A program made the position numbers and the translations under genes. From Geodermatophilus nigrescens (lineage in GTDB: Bacteria > Actinomycetota > Actinomycetes > Mycobacteriales > Geodermatophilaceae): DNA of 64,000 nt. How positions within the stretch are numbered: the first letter of the stretch is position 1; every line of letters starts with the position of its first letter. Location of the stretch: positions 682,001 through 746,000 of the forward strand of contig NZ_FQVX01000003.1 in assembly GCF_900129495.1 (NCBI RefSeq), in the 5' to 3' direction. The notes under the pieces were generated by a model that saw only the letters and a list, made by a program, of their open reading frames with translations, did no database searches and had not been told where the DNA came from. Below are positions 1 to 9,296 of the stretch, one piece after another.

Positions 1-190
1 GCGGGCGTAGCCCGGGTCAGGCCGCCGCGGCCCGGGCAGGGGCCTCCATCCCGACAGCAGGGACGCGGACGGGGCCCGGGCGTGTCCGACCTGTACTGCG
101 GGTGACCGGTCCGTAACATCGGGGCATCGTCGTCCCGTCCCGCGCGCGAACACCGGGACCTCCGGGGACGGCCCCGACCCCTCCGGAGCC
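1..190. other. Left-edge upstream region with no gene seen
   Basis: No coding frame is convincing here. The stretch lies upstream of the LicD-like gene at 191 and includes a slightly less GC-rich patch around 105-120 with a possible -10 hexamer TAACAT at about 113-118. No matching -35 is obvious. It may hold the promoter of the 191-2630 operon. Confidence 0.3.
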
Positions 191-1789
191 ATGCCGCCAC
201 GCAGTCTCTGGCCGTCCGCGGACGGCCTGGCCTACGAGTCCGCCGACGTCGCCGGGCGCGTCCTCGACGTGCTGCTCGACGACCGGCGCGTCTGGTCGTT
301 CCGCGACCGGCCCGACGGCGTCGCCCCCGAGCGGCCGCCCGGCGTCGACGAGGGGACCCGCGTCGGCTTCGAGCCGTGGCCGCCGGCCCTCCTCCCGCAC
401 CTGCGGGGCACCTTCCGCGTGGCGCTGCGGACCGTGGGCGAGGACGCGGGGGCCTGGGCGGAGGCGGAGACCTCGCTCGACGGCGACCCGGGCCCGCTGC
501 GGCTGGCCGACCGGCACGGCCGCCCGCTCGTGGTCAACAAGTGGGGGCGGCTCGGGCACGCGCTCGGCGACGCCGGCCCCGCCATGGTCGAGCGGATGCT
601 CGACTCGATGGACGAGATCCGGGCCCTCGTGCAGGCGCACCTCGGCGACCGGGTCTACGTGACCGGCGGCAGCCTGCTCGGTCCGGTCCGCGAGGACGGG
701 CACGTCCTCCCGCACGACGACGACGCCGACCTCGCCTACCTCAGCCGGCTCTCGGTCCCGGTGGACGTGGTGCTCGAGGCGTTCGAGCTCGGCCGTGTGC
801 TGGCCGGCGCCGGACACCGGGTGCTGCGCCTGTCGGCCGGGCACCTCCAGGTCCTCGTCGAGCACGAGGGCCGGCCCGACCACTACGTCGACGTCTTCAC
901 CGGTTTCCTGCTCGAGGGGCGCTGGTTCCAGCACTTCCCGATCCGCACCGAGGCGACCGAGGAGGACCTCCTCCCGCCGGTGACCGTGCTGGTCGAGGGC
1001 CGCCCGGAGCCGGCGCCGCGGGACCCCGAGCGGATGCTCGTGGAGCTGTTCGGACCCGGGTGGCGCGTGCCGGACCCGGCCTACCAGTTCGACATCCCGC
1101 CGGAGACGGCCGACCGCTTCTACGGCTGGTTCGCCGACTACAACGTCGAGCGCGAGGGCTGGGAGGACGAGGTCGTCCTCGCCACCGAGGAGCCCCGCCC
1201 CGCCCGCGCCATGAGCGGCCTCGCCCGGGCACTGCACGCGACGGCCCCGGACGGCGCGCCGGTGCTCGACCTCGGCTGCGGCCTGGGCTCGGACGCGCTG
1301 GCCCTGGCCGCCGCGGGCCGGACCGTGCGCGCCGTCGACTTCTCCCGCTACGCCCTGGAGACCGCGCGCCGGGCGGCGGGGGAGCGGGACCTCGACGTCG
1401 CCTTCGACGTCCTCAACCTCCTCGACACCCGCCTCGTCCTCCGGCTGGGCGCCGAGCTCGCCGCCGGGCACCCCGGCGCCTGGACCGTGCTCGGCCGCCG
1501 GCTGCTCAACGCGCTGGAGGACCGCGGCCGGGACAACGTGTTCCGGCTCTGCGGGATGCTGCTGCGCCGCGGCGGGACCGCCCACCTCGACGTCGTCGCC
1601 AACCACGCCCACCCGGGGATCGCCCCGCACCGCCACCTGCGCCTCGACGACGTCCTCGCCGAGGCGGCGCGGCACCGGCTCGTCGCCGACGAGGTGGTCC
1701 TGTGCACCGAGCCGGTCTCCTGGGCCGGCGCCCCCGAGGAGCGCCTCACCGACCTGTGGCGCATCACCCTGCGACGGAGGAACAGTTGA
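191..1789 (+). CDS. LicD-like phosphotransferase fused to a SAM methyltransferase
   Basis: A 532-residue two-domain protein. Residues about 159-181 carry the LicD/fukutin-type nucleotidyltransferase signature: GGSLLGPVREDGHVLPHDDD followed by another Asp. This family transfers phosphorylated alcohols or sugars from CDP or similar carriers onto glycans. The C-terminal part has a class I methyltransferase motif I at about 358-366 (VLDLGCGLG), with an acidic VDFS segment at 381-384. No signal peptide or membrane segment is visible, so it is probably cytoplasmic. It is translationally coupled to the next gene, whose TTG start overlaps the stop TGA, and a TagD-like cytidylyltransferase follows. 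Inference: it transfers and/or methylates a phosphoalcohol on an envelope glycan precursor. Both domain calls are fairly safe; the substrate is unknown. Confidence 0.7.
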   Translation: MPPRSLWPSADGLAYESADVAGRVLDVLLDDRRVWSFRDRPDGVAPERPPGVDEGTRVGFEPWPPALLPHLRGTFRVALRTVGEDAGAWAEAETSLDGDPGPLRLADRHGRPLVVNKWGRLGHALGDAGPAMVERMLDSMDEIRALVQAHLGDRVYVTGGSLLGPVREDGHVLPHDDDADLAYLSRLSVPVDVVLEAFELGRVLAGAGHRVLRLSAGHLQVLVEHEGRPDHYVDVFTGFLLEGRWFQHFPIRTEATEEDLLPPVTVLVEGRPEPAPRDPERMLVELFGPGWRVPDPAYQFDIPPETADRFYGWFADYNVEREGWEDEVVLATEEPRPARAMSGLARALHATAPDGAPVLDLGCGLGSDALALAAAGRTVRAVDFSRYALETARRAAGERDLDVAFDVLNLLDTRLVLRLGAELAAGHPGAWTVLGRRLLNALEDRGRDNVFRLCGMLLRRGGTAHLDVVANHAHPGIAPHRHLRLDDVLAEAARHRLVADEVVLCTEPVSWAGAPEERLTDLWRITLRRRNS

Positions 1790-2193
1790 CCCCCGACGAC
1801 GCGGCGCCCCGGCGCCCCCTGGCCCGGCCGGCGCACCTGGTGCGCCGGGTCCTGGCACCCGCCGGCCTCGAGCTGGCCGGGCAGCTGTCCGCCCTGCAGC
1901 AGGAGTTCGCCGACCTCCGCGCCGCCGACGACCGGCTGCGCGAGGAGCTGGACGAGGCGCGCGGCCGCACCCGCGAGCTCGAGGCGGAGGTGGCCCGGCT
2001 GCGCGGCCTCGGCGACGAGGTGGGCGCGCTCCGCGAGGAGGTGGCGCGGCTGCGGGACGGCCTGCACGAGGAGCGGCGGCTGCACCTGCGCGTCGCCGAG
2101 CTGACCGACCTGGTCACCGAGCTGGTCCTGCCGCTGCACGACCGGGAGATCGACCCGGCGGTCCTGCGCTCGCTCCGGCCGGAGACCCTGTGA
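1786..2193 (+). CDS. Small coiled-coil protein
   Basis: A 135-residue protein read from a TTG start that overlaps the stop of the upstream gene in a TTGA arrangement. The middle (about residues 25-105) is a heptad-rich acidic/basic coiled coil with runs such as LREELDEARGRTRELEAEVA. There is no signal peptide or membrane helix. Its stop overlaps the GTG of the cytidylyltransferase gene, so the three genes form one translational unit. I do not recognise a family. It could be an oligomerisation or scaffold subunit for the flanking enzymes. Codon use and the tight coupling support it as real. Confidence 0.6.
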   Translation: MTPDDAAPRRPLARPAHLVRRVLAPAGLELAGQLSALQQEFADLRAADDRLREELDEARGRTRELEAEVARLRGLGDEVGALREEVARLRDGLHEERRLHLRVAELTDLVTELVLPLHDREIDPAVLRSLRPETL

Positions 2194-2630
2194 GCCTGGC
2201 GCCGGTGCCGGGCCCCACCCGCGTGGTCACCTTCGGCACCTTCGACGTGTTCCACGCCGGCCACCTCCGGCTGCTCGAGCGGGCCGCGGCGCTCGGGGAC
2301 CGGCTCGTCGTGGGCATCAGCTCCGACGAGCTCAACCGCGGCAAGAAGGGGCGCTCGCCGGTGTACCCGCTCGCGGCGCGCATGGCGATCGTCGGCGCCC
2401 TGCGGTGCGTCGACGAGGTGTTCGTCGAGCACAGCCTGGAGGCGAAGCGGCGGTACCTCGTCGAGCAGCGGGCCGACGTCCTCGTCATGGGCGACGACTG
2501 GGCGGGCCGCTTCGACGGCCTCGGCGACGTCTGCCGGGTCGTCTACCTGGAGCGCACCCCGGCGGTGTCCACGACCGCGATCATCGAGCAGATCCGCGGG
2601 GTGCCGGCGGAGGTCGGCGAGAGCGCCTGA
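2190..2630 (+). CDS. Glycerol-3-phosphate cytidylyltransferase-like protein (TagD family)
   Basis: A 146-residue cytidylyltransferase. The nucleotidyl-transfer motif HAGH lies at residues 22-25 after GTFDVF. The family's GISSDELN segment and a basic KKGRSP follow, and the C-terminal motif reads RTPAVSTTAII, the counterpart of the RTEGISTT element. The length is typical of TagD-type enzymes (about 130 residues). The family couples CTP to a phosphoalcohol such as glycerol-3-phosphate, giving a CDP-activated donor and pyrophosphate. The GTG start overlaps the preceding stop (GTGA). Inference: it makes the CDP-activated donor used by the LicD-like protein two genes upstream. Glycerol, ribitol or ethanolamine phosphate cannot be told apart by eye. 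Confidence 0.8.
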   Translation: MSLAPVPGPTRVVTFGTFDVFHAGHLRLLERAAALGDRLVVGISSDELNRGKKGRSPVYPLAARMAIVGALRCVDEVFVEHSLEAKRRYLVEQRADVLVMGDDWAGRFDGLGDVCRVVYLERTPAVSTTAIIEQIRGVPAEVGESA

Positions 2631-2636
2631 GCGCCG

Positions 2637-3080
2637 TCAGCGGCGGAAGACGACCGTCCGCAGGACGACGAAGTTGACGGCGGTGCCGACGCCCTGCGAG
2701 ACGGCCCAGGCCAGCGTCGGCGCCCACCACCGCCCGGGCAGCCACAGCAGGGCCAGCGCGTTCACGGCCAGCACCACCCCGAACGTGGTGCCGTAGAGCA
2801 GCACGAACCCGGCCACCCGCCGCGACCCGCCCTCGACCCCGAACGCCCAGCGCCGGTTGAGCACGTAGGCCGTCGTCGTGCCGCAGACGAAGCTGATCGC
2901 CCGGGCGAGCCAGGTGGCCAGCCCCAGGTGCAGGCCGAGGGTGTAGACGCCGAGGTCGACGACCGCCGACAGCGCGCCGACGGCGACGAAGCGGGTCAGC
3001 TGGCGCAGCAGCCCGTCGCGGGCCGGCTCGCGGGCGGGTCCGTCGGCCGGGATGCCGTCGGCGGGGACGTCGGCGGCCAC
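2637..3080 (-). CDS. GtrA-family membrane protein
   Basis: A 147-residue protein with four predicted membrane helices and the GtrA signature: a helix beginning RFVAVGALSAVVDLGVY, a loop ending YVLNRRWAFG, and a final FVVLRTVVFRR. GtrA proteins are associated with moving polyprenyl-phosphate-linked sugars across the membrane. I chose the GTG at 3080-3078 because it follows the upstream stop by one base. A longer in-frame start would run 42 bases into DUF1028. It ends the minus-strand operon and converges with the TagD-like gene, with 6 bases between the stops. A second GtrA lies at 8807. Confidence 0.75.
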   Translation of the reverse strand: MAADVPADGIPADGPAREPARDGLLRQLTRFVAVGALSAVVDLGVYTLGLHLGLATWLARAISFVCGTTTAYVLNRRWAFGVEGGSRRVAGFVLLYGTTFGVVLAVNALALLWLPGRWWAPTLAWAVSQGVGTAVNFVVLRTVVFRR

Positions 3081-3081
3081 G

Positions 3082-3903
3082 TCAGTCGAGCAGCCGGGAG
3101 ACCGCGGCCAGCCGCGAGTCACCCGCCATCGACGCCAGCCACGCCGACCAGCCCGGGCGACGGCGGACGGCGGCCAGCGCGGCGCGGGCGCCCTCCCGGT
3201 CGCCGCGGCGGGAGGCGGCCAGCGCGGCGTAGAGGTCGCGGGCCCCCTCCGGGGCGAACAGCGCCAGGGTGTCGTAGTCGCGCTCGTCGTAGGCCCGCTG
3301 CAGGTTGCGCAGCATCCGCAGCTGGGCGACCGGGTCGCCGGAGTCGTCGACGCGCAGGTCCATCCGCACGCCGTCGTCCTCCTCCGACGCGGGCTGCCCG
3401 CTCACCACGAGCAGCGCCGCCGACTGGCGACCGCGCAGGTCGCCGCCGGCGTCCTGCCCCGCGGCGAGCGCGGCCAGCAGCCGGTCGGGCAGCCCGCCCG
3501 CGGCGGCCTCGTAGGCCGCGGCCATCGCCGGGAGCACCTCCGGCGAGGCGAGCATGTTGCCCTGCACGCTCCAGCCCGCGCCGACGACGTGGCCGCTGAC
3601 CGGGAACGACCCCGGGCCGGTGTCAGCGGCGACGGAGCCGTCGGTCGCGAGGACGGCGATCTGCCGGTCGACGTCCTCCGCGGCGTGCGCGGCCCGGCGC
3701 ACCAGCACCGCGGGCGCGGTGCCCTCGGCCAGCCCGCCGAGGAGCACGTGCCCGAGGCCGCGCGGGCTGCGCGCCTGGACGGCGACCACGCCGACGCCCG
3801 GCCGGGCGCTGGGCACCGCCCGGCCGACGGCGAGGATGCAGGAGGAGACCGCGATGCCCATGTCCCCGGTGACCGGGTCGCGGGCGACGACCGAGAACGT
3901 CAC
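3082..3903 (-). CDS. DUF1028 family protein (Ntn-hydrolase-like)
   Basis: A 273-residue protein, GTG start. The N-terminus MTFSVVARDPVTGDMGIAVS and the later GPGSFPVSGHVVGAGWSVQG are characteristic of DUF1028, a family predicted to have an Ntn-hydrolase (proteasome-subunit-like) fold. The C-terminal part is alpha-helical and Ala/Arg-rich. No signal peptide is seen. The enzymatic role of the family is unsettled. It lies 30 bases downstream of the CoA-transferase beta subunit and directly upstream of GtrA, suggesting a five-gene minus-strand transcript. The link to CoA-ester metabolism is context only. Confidence 0.75.
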   Translation of the reverse strand: MTFSVVARDPVTGDMGIAVSSCILAVGRAVPSARPGVGVVAVQARSPRGLGHVLLGGLAEGTAPAVLVRRAAHAAEDVDRQIAVLATDGSVAADTGPGSFPVSGHVVGAGWSVQGNMLASPEVLPAMAAAYEAAAGGLPDRLLAALAAGQDAGGDLRGRQSAALLVVSGQPASEEDDGVRMDLRVDDSGDPVAQLRMLRNLQRAYDERDYDTLALFAPEGARDLYAALAASRRGDREGARAALAAVRRRPGWSAWLASMAGDSRLAAVSRLLD

Positions 3904-3933
3904 CGGGGGAGCGGTGCCGTGGTCACGACGGGG

Positions 3934-4602
3934 TCAGACCGTGGCCGGCAGGGCCATCGTGGGCACGTCGCCGGGCACCGCCAGCGGGGCGCCGGTCTTC
4001 TCGACGACCTCGTCGGCGGTGACGCCCGGGGCGACCTCGCGCAGCACGAACCCCTCGGGCGTGACGTCGACGACGGCGAGGTCGGTGACCACCCGGTCCA
4101 CGCACGCCTTGCCGGTGAGCGGCAGGGAGCACTCCTCGACGAGCTTCGGCGACCCGTCGCGGGCCACGTGCTCCATCATGACCACCACCCGCCGGGCGCC
4201 GTGGACGAGGTCCATCGCCCCGCCCATGCCGTTGACCATCTTCCCGGGGATCAGCCAGTTGGCGAGGTCGCCGCGGGGGTTGACCTGCATGGCGCCGAGG
4301 ATGGCGAGGTCCAGGTGCTTGCCGCGGATCATCCCGAAGCTCATGGCGGAGTCGAAGAAGCTCGCGCCCGGCAGGATCGTGACGGTCTCCTTGCCGGCGT
4401 TGATCAGGTCGGGGTCCTCGTCGCCCTCGAAGGGGTACGGGCCGACGCCGAGGACGCCGTTCTCGCTGTGCAGCACCACGTGCACGCCGTCGGGGACGTG
4501 GTTGGGCACGAGCGTGGGCATACCGATGCCGAGGTTGACGTAGGAGCCGTCCTCGAGCTCCTGGGCCACGCGGGCGGCGAGCTGGTCGCGGGTCAGGGTC
4601 AT
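3934..4602 (-). CDS. scoB: 3-oxoacid CoA-transferase, subunit B
   Basis: A 222-residue beta subunit of a heterodimeric CoA-transferase, which moves CoA between succinyl-CoA and acetoacetate or related 3-oxoacids. The catalytic glutamate motif is [11 protein letters not shown], near residue 50. [10 protein letters not shown] and [19 protein letters not shown] are also family-typical. Its ATG overlaps the stop of the alpha subunit (4599-4602, ATGA), as expected for co-translated subunits. The length matches ScoB (about 215 residues). The exact acyl substrate is not provable here; PcaJ-type 3-oxoadipate use is an alternative, though no aromatic-catabolic genes are nearby. Confidence 0.88.
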   Translation of the reverse strand: MTLTRDQLAARVAQELEDGSYVNLGIGMPTLVPNHVPDGVHVVLHSENGVLGVGPYPFEGDEDPDLINAGKETVTILPGASFFDSAMSFGMIRGKHLDLAILGAMQVNPRGDLANWLIPGKMVNGMGGAMDLVHGARRVVVMMEHVARDGSPKLVEECSLPLTGKACVDRVVTDLAVVDVTPEGFVLREVAPGVTADEVVEKTGAPLAVPGDVPTMALPATV

Positions 4603-5405
4603 CGGGCCGTCTCCTCGGTGGCCTCCTCGCCGGCCGCGGCCAGCGGTGCGGCGGACTGCCGCGGGCGGGTGGTGCGCCGCTCGATCTTCTTGCCCTCGCT
4701 GCCGACGACGACGACCCGGTCGACGAAGACGCCGGGCAGGTGCACGTGCTCGGGGGTGATCTCGCCGGGCTCGACGAGCTCCTCGACCTCGGCGATCGTG
4801 ACCCGCCCGGCCATGCCGGCCAGCGGGTTGAAGTTCATCGCCGACTCGTGGAAGACCAGGTTGCCGTGCCGGTCGCCGACCGCGGCGCGGACCAGGCCGA
4901 AGTCGGCGGTCAGCGCGGTCTCCAGCACGTACTCGGTGCCGTCGAAGACGCGGGTCTCCTTCGGCGCGGACGTCTCGACGACGTTCCCGTCGGCGTCGTA
5001 GCGCACCGGGATGCCGCCGTCGGCGACCATCGTGCCCACGCCGGTGGGCGTGTAGAAGGCGGGGATGCCGGCGCCGCCGGCCCGCAGCCGCTCGGCCAGC
5101 GTGCCCTGCGGGGTCAGCTCGACCTCCAGCTCGCCGGACAGGTACAGCCGGGCGAGCTCCTTGTTGCCGCCGACGAAGGAGCTGATCGTGCGGCGGATGC
5201 GGCCGGCGTACAGCAGCACGCCGAGCGCCTGGTCGTCGACGCCGCAGTTGTTGGAGATGGTCGTCAGGTCCCGCGACCCCTTCTCCAGCAGCGCGTCGAT
5301 CAGCGCCACCGGGACACCGCAGAGCCCGAACCCGCCCACGGCGAGGACGGCGCCGTCGCCGACGTCGGCCACCGCCTCCCGCGCGCTCGCGACGACCTTG
5401 TCCAT
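4599..5405 (-). CDS. scoA: 3-oxoacid CoA-transferase, subunit A
   Basis: A 268-residue alpha subunit. It starts with ATG at 5405 ([12 protein letters not shown]) and carries the CoA-binding glycine motif GGFGLCGVP near residues 24-32, followed by TTISNNCG and [20 protein letters not shown], all hallmarks of the family. It overlaps scoB by four bases and lies about 40 bases downstream of the TIGR03089 gene. The long open frame that continues upstream on the same strand is antisense to the YfhO-like gene and was not used. The residues after about 245 are a variable, charged tail. Confidence 0.88.
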   Translation of the reverse strand: MDKVVASAREAVADVGDGAVLAVGGFGLCGVPVALIDALLEKGSRDLTTISNNCGVDDQALGVLLYAGRIRRTISSFVGGNKELARLYLSGELEVELTPQGTLAERLRAGGAGIPAFYTPTGVGTMVADGGIPVRYDADGNVVETSAPKETRVFDGTEYVLETALTADFGLVRAAVGDRHGNLVFHESAMNFNPLAGMAGRVTIAEVEELVEPGEITPEHVHLPGVFVDRVVVVGSEGKKIERRTTRPRQSAAPLAAAGEEATEETAR

Positions 5406-5446
5406 CAGCTGACCACCGTCTCTCCCGGCGCGGTGGGGCGGCCGCC

Positions 5447-6250
5447 TCAGGCGGGCCGGCCCAGCTCGCGGATGCCCTCGATCCGGACGCCGAGCGTAGC
5501 GGTGACCCGTTCGGCCTCCGCCCGGCCGCGCAGGGCGGCCGGGTCGGGGTGCCGCACGAGCACGAGCGAGGCCCCGGCGGCCAGCGGCGCGAGCAGCCAG
5601 GCGACGGGCCCGGCCTCCTCCGCGGTCCGCTCGTCGACCAGCACCCGGTCCCCGGCCGCGAGGCCCAGCCGCCCGGCGAGCTCCTCCGCGGCCCCGGCCA
5701 GCGCGCCGAGGGACAGCTGCAGGCCGCCGGCGGACAGTCCGGGGGAGGCCGGGTCGGGCTGCTGGTACGGGGTGAAGACGTCGCCGTGCCCACGCACCTC
5801 GAGCGCGAAGTCGCGGGCCGGGCCCGCGTACCCGGTCATGCCCATCCCGAGCGGGTGCAGCGACAGGCCCATCAGGTCGGGGAGGTCCTGCTCCTCCAGT
5901 GGCGCGAGCCGGTCGTGCGCGGCGAGGACGACGTCGGCGGCGTCGAGGCGGCCGTCGTCCTCCGCAGCGGTGTCGAGCACCGCGGCGCCGCAGCTCCACA
6001 CTCCGAGCAGCACCGCGGCGGTCTGCCAGTGCACCGGCAGGGCGACGGCGACCGTGCTGCCCGGGCCGACGTCGAACTCGTCCTGCAGCAGGTTCGCGGT
6101 CTTCGCCACCCAGTTCGCGAGCGTCGTGGCCGACAGCTCGACGCGCTCGCCGGTGGCGTCGTCGTAGGCGGTGACGAGGGGGGCGGAGGGGTCGCGGCGC
6201 AGCGCCGCGGCGAGCAGCCCGGCGGGGTCCGTGGGACGAGTGGGAGGCAC
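5447..6250 (-). CDS. TIGR03089 family protein (AMP-binding-like)
   Basis: A 267-residue protein from a GTG start. It resembles the N-terminal half of acyl-CoA synthetases (residues about 35-100, including [16 protein letters not shown] and [20 protein letters not shown]). It lacks the phosphate-binding and C-terminal domains needed for adenylation, as is usual for the actinobacterial TIGR03089 family. M. tuberculosis has a homologue near its LCP and rml genes (Rv3268 by memory). It opens the minus-strand operon with scoA-scoB and is divergent from the YfhO-like gene at 6429. Function unknown. A catalytic role on its own is unlikely given the missing half. Confidence 0.7.
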   Translation of the reverse strand: MPPTRPTDPAGLLAAALRRDPSAPLVTAYDDATGERVELSATTLANWVAKTANLLQDEFDVGPGSTVAVALPVHWQTAAVLLGVWSCGAAVLDTAAEDDGRLDAADVVLAAHDRLAPLEEQDLPDLMGLSLHPLGMGMTGYAGPARDFALEVRGHGDVFTPYQQPDPASPGLSAGGLQLSLGALAGAAEELAGRLGLAAGDRVLVDERTAEEAGPVAWLLAPLAAGASLVLVRHPDPAALRGRAEAERVTATLGVRIEGIRELGRPA

Positions 6251-6428
6251 GGGGACAGGGTGGCACCGGACCGGACCGGTTCGCCCCGGGGCCGTCCGCG
6301 CGCGGATACAGTCGGCTCCCGGAACGCCCCACGAGCACCGGTCGGGCCCGCCTCCCGACGGGAGCGCCTTCGGTGCCGCGGGCCCGGCCGGTCAGGCCGC
6401 CCGCGTCGGACGAGAAGGCCGAGACCCC

Positions 6429-8810
6429 ATGAACGCAGACACCGGCTCCCGCGCCGCCGTCCTCGACCGCGAGACCCCGCCGGTGCCCGACCGGACCCCC
6501 GGCGAGGCCCGCGCGCCGCGCGGCTCGCGCGCCGGCACCTGGGTGCTCGCCCTCGCCGCCTACCTCGTCGCGCAGGGCCTGCAGCTGCTGCTGGTCCGCC
6601 ACTGGGCGCCCCGCTTCTTCTGGTTCGACGACTCGCAGGCGCAGTTCGGCCCCATGACCTGGTGGCTGGGCCAGAACCTCGAGGGCGGCCGGCCGCCGCT
6701 CATGGACCCCGACCTCGGGATGGGCGGCAACGTCGTCGCCGACATGCAGTACGGCGCGCTGGACCCGCTGCACTGGCTGGTGCAGGCGGTCGTGGGCCGC
6801 TCGGGCGACTTCCTGGCGATCTCCTGGGCCTACGGCGCCGGGATGATCCTGGTGCTCGGCGCCGGCGCGGTCGTCGTCCTGCTGCAGTACGGCGTGCGGC
6901 CCGCGCTGGCCGTGGCCGGCGCCGTCGGCATCGGCTCCAGCGGCTTCCTCGTCTGGTACGGCAGCTCCTGGTGGCCGCTGCTGTGGGCCACCGCGTGCCT
7001 GCCGTGGCTGTGGGCCGGCCTGCGCAGCCGCTCGGCCGTGGGCGTGCTCGGCACCGGCCTCGCCACCTGGGCGCTGCTCACCTCGGGCAACCCCTATGCC
7101 TTCCCGTTCGCGGGCCTGGTCATCGTCGGCCAGCTCGTCGAGTACCGCCGCGAGTACGGCTCCTGGAAGGCGGCGCTGATCAACGCCCGCGCGCTGTCGC
7201 GGGTCGCGGCCGCCGTCGGCGGGCTCGTCGTCGCGCTGCCCACCTTCGTCTCCACCCTGCAGCTGTCGGAGGTCATGGGCCGCCAGGGCGCCGACCCGCT
7301 CATCGGCAACGCCGGCTTCGGCGTGCCCAACCTCGCCGACGTGCTGCTCGGCGGCACCACGCTGCTCGGCCAGACCAACGCCTGGACCGGCACCATCGGC
7401 CTGGTCCCGGCCATGGCCACGATGCTGGTGGCCCTGCCCGCCGCCGCGCTGGTCGACTGGCGCGCCGCCTGGCACCGGCCCGGCGTGCTGACCGCCGGCC
7501 TGGTGTGGGCCGCCGCCGTCGTCGCCACCCAGCTGCCCACCACGGTGTCGGTCTTCCGCTACCCGGTGCGCTACCTCGTCTACGTCGAGGTCTTCCTGCC
7601 GCTGCTGGTGCTCATCGCGCTGGCCGCCGCCCCCGTGCTCACCCGCCGGCGGATCGCGCTGGCCGGCGGGATCGCCGCCGCCCAGGCCGCCCTCGCCTTC
7701 TCCCGCGCCCCCGTGCTGGTCAAGTGGCACGCGCTGGCCTTCGTCGTCGCGCTCGTGGCGCTCGCCGCGCTGGTCGTCGTGCTGCGCGGCTCCACCGCCG
7801 CCACCACCTCCGCCGCCACCGCCGGCCGTTCCACCGAGGGCCGGGCCGGCGCCCGTCCGGCGGTGCCCGCCCTCGCCGGCGTCGTCCTGGTCCTCGCCGT
7901 CGCCTGCGGCTTCCCGCTGGGCGAGCAGATGATGGTCACCGTCCAGGAGCGCGACGACGTCATCAAGGGCAACCCCGACAGCAACGGCGCCCCGCTGCGG
8001 GCGCTGGACCCGGGCCGCGACGTGGGCACCACGGTCGCCGACTTCCGCGCCGCCTCCGTCGCGCCCGACGAGCAGCTCACCGTCGTCACCTGGCGCTTCG
8101 ACGGCGACCGCGGCTGGTCCGACGGTGTCGTGAACGGCAGCGGCAACGTCATCGCCGGCCTGCGCCCGGGCTACGCCTCGCTGGCCGTCTGGCAGGCCGC
8201 GCTCAACGACCACTGGTGCCGCTCGGTCTGGGGCGCCACCTGCTCGGAGCCGGCGGAGCTGCTCGCCCCGGCCGGCGACACCGGGCTGACCTGGCTGGAC
8301 CTCATGTCCTCCGACGTCGTGCTCCTGTCGGCCGAGGCGCCGCAGGAGGTCGTCGACCACTTCGCGCAGGGCGGCTGGCGCCAGGTCGCGGCCAACGAGA
8401 CGTGGCTGCGCTACCAGCGCGCCGACGGGCTCCCGGGCCGCGTCACCGCGGTCACCGGCGACGTCGCCGTCTCGGAGGAGGGCTGGACCTCCACCCTCGC
8501 CCGCGTCGACGCCCCGATGGACACCTACGTCGTCTCCACCGGTGACGCGGGCGGCACGCTGGCCACCCGGATCCCGTACTACCCGGGCATGACGGCGACC
8601 CTCGACGGCGAGGAGCTCCCGGTGACCACGGTCGAGGGCGCCGCGCTCGCCGTGGACCTGCCCGCCGGCATCGACGGCGGCCGCCTCGAGCTGGCCTACG
8701 CCCCAGCCGGTGCCGGCGCGGTCGTGCCCGCCGCCCTCGCCGGGTCGGCGCTGATCGTGCTGGCGGCCGCCGGTGCCGTCGTCGCCGGCCGCCGGGGGGC
8801 CCGCCGGTGA
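6429..8810 (+). CDS. Large YfhO-like multi-spanning membrane protein
   Basis: A 793-residue membrane protein starting at ATG 6429. A short cytoplasmic N-terminus leads to about 11-13 hydrophobic helices (residues about 35-500), then a large soluble C-terminal domain (about 510-765) and a final helix before RRGARR. After the first helix comes FFWFDDSQAQFGPMTWWLG, resembling the acidic first loop of GT-C transferases. The architecture fits the YfhO family, proposed to transfer sugars from polyprenyl carriers outside the cell. Its stop overlaps the GTG of a GtrA gene (8807-8810), which pairs naturally with a lipid-linked sugar pathway. The family is a good guess, not proven; acceptor and donor are unknown. 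Confidence 0.6.
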   Translation: MNADTGSRAAVLDRETPPVPDRTPGEARAPRGSRAGTWVLALAAYLVAQGLQLLLVRHWAPRFFWFDDSQAQFGPMTWWLGQNLEGGRPPLMDPDLGMGGNVVADMQYGALDPLHWLVQAVVGRSGDFLAISWAYGAGMILVLGAGAVVVLLQYGVRPALAVAGAVGIGSSGFLVWYGSSWWPLLWATACLPWLWAGLRSRSAVGVLGTGLATWALLTSGNPYAFPFAGLVIVGQLVEYRREYGSWKAALINARALSRVAAAVGGLVVALPTFVSTLQLSEVMGRQGADPLIGNAGFGVPNLADVLLGGTTLLGQTNAWTGTIGLVPAMATMLVALPAAALVDWRAAWHRPGVLTAGLVWAAAVVATQLPTTVSVFRYPVRYLVYVEVFLPLLVLIALAAAPVLTRRRIALAGGIAAAQAALAFSRAPVLVKWHALAFVVALVALAALVVVLRGSTAATTSAATAGRSTEGRAGARPAVPALAGVVLVLAVACGFPLGEQMMVTVQERDDVIKGNPDSNGAPLRALDPGRDVGTTVADFRAASVAPDEQLTVVTWRFDGDRGWSDGVVNGSGNVIAGLRPGYASLAVWQAALNDHWCRSVWGATCSEPAELLAPAGDTGLTWLDLMSSDVVLLSAEAPQEVVDHFAQGGWRQVAANETWLRYQRADGLPGRVTAVTGDVAVSEEGWTSTLARVDAPMDTYVVSTGDAGGTLATRIPYYPGMTATLDGEELPVTTVEGAALAVDLPAGIDGGRLELAYAPAGAGAVVPAALAGSALIVLAAAGAVVAGRRGARR

Positions 8811-9244
8811 GCGGCGGCCGCGTGCGGCACCTGCTCCGGCAGGTCCTCCGCTTCCTCCTCGGCTCGTGCCTGGGCCTCGCCGTCGACCTGGGCGTCTTCG
8901 CCCTCGGCGTGCGGCTGGGCGCCTCGCCCGGCGTCGCCAACGTGGTCAGCGCCGCCTGCGCGGTGGTCGTCGTCTACCTGTTCGTGACGAAGTACGCCTT
9001 CGCCGCCGAGCGCTCGCGCACCACCTTCGCGCTGTTCGTCGGGTGGTACGCGACCTCGATCGTCGTCTTCTCCGTGCTCATCGAGCTCCTGCACGACGTC
9101 ACGGGGTGGGACGCCTTTGTCTGTAAGTTGGTGTCGCTGCCGCCGTCGTTCGCGGCCAACTTCGTCGCCAGCAAGCTGCTGTTCCGCGGCCGCCCGGCGC
9201 CGCAGCCCGAGCGGGAGCCGGCGCGCGACGGGGCGGGGGCCTGA
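8807..9244 (+). CDS. GtrA-family membrane protein
   Basis: A 145-residue protein with four membrane helices and the GtrA pattern: FLLGSCLGLAVDLGVFALGV near the N-terminus, then VYLFVTKYAF, and FAANFVASKLLFRG near the end. GtrA proteins are thought to flip or escort polyprenyl-phosphate sugars. The GTG start overlaps the preceding stop by four bases. The GT2 protein at 12088 resembles the usual GtrB partner that charges the lipid. A short stretch around 9114-9130 has less G+C than its surroundings, without any sign of a frameshift. Confidence 0.72.
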   Translation: MSGGRVRHLLRQVLRFLLGSCLGLAVDLGVFALGVRLGASPGVANVVSAACAVVVVYLFVTKYAFAAERSRTTFALFVGWYATSIVVFSVLIELLHDVTGWDAFVCKLVSLPPSFAANFVASKLLFRGRPAPQPEREPARDGAGA

Positions 9245-9296
9245 GGTGGCAGCACGACCGGGCACCGGGACCGACGCACTGGGGGGACCGAACGGC

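Noticed and set aside
17..1858. A 613-codon minus-strand open frame across the LicD-methyltransferase gene
   Set aside because: Translation is rich in Val, Glu, Arg and Gly without motifs, while the plus strand carries clear LicD and methyltransferase signatures.
4599..8360. A very long open frame on the minus strand opposite the YfhO-like gene, continuing into scoA
   Set aside because: Only the last 269 codons (the scoA part) look like a protein family; the rest is low-complexity Gly/Ala/Arg translation, an effect of high G+C in the antisense frame.
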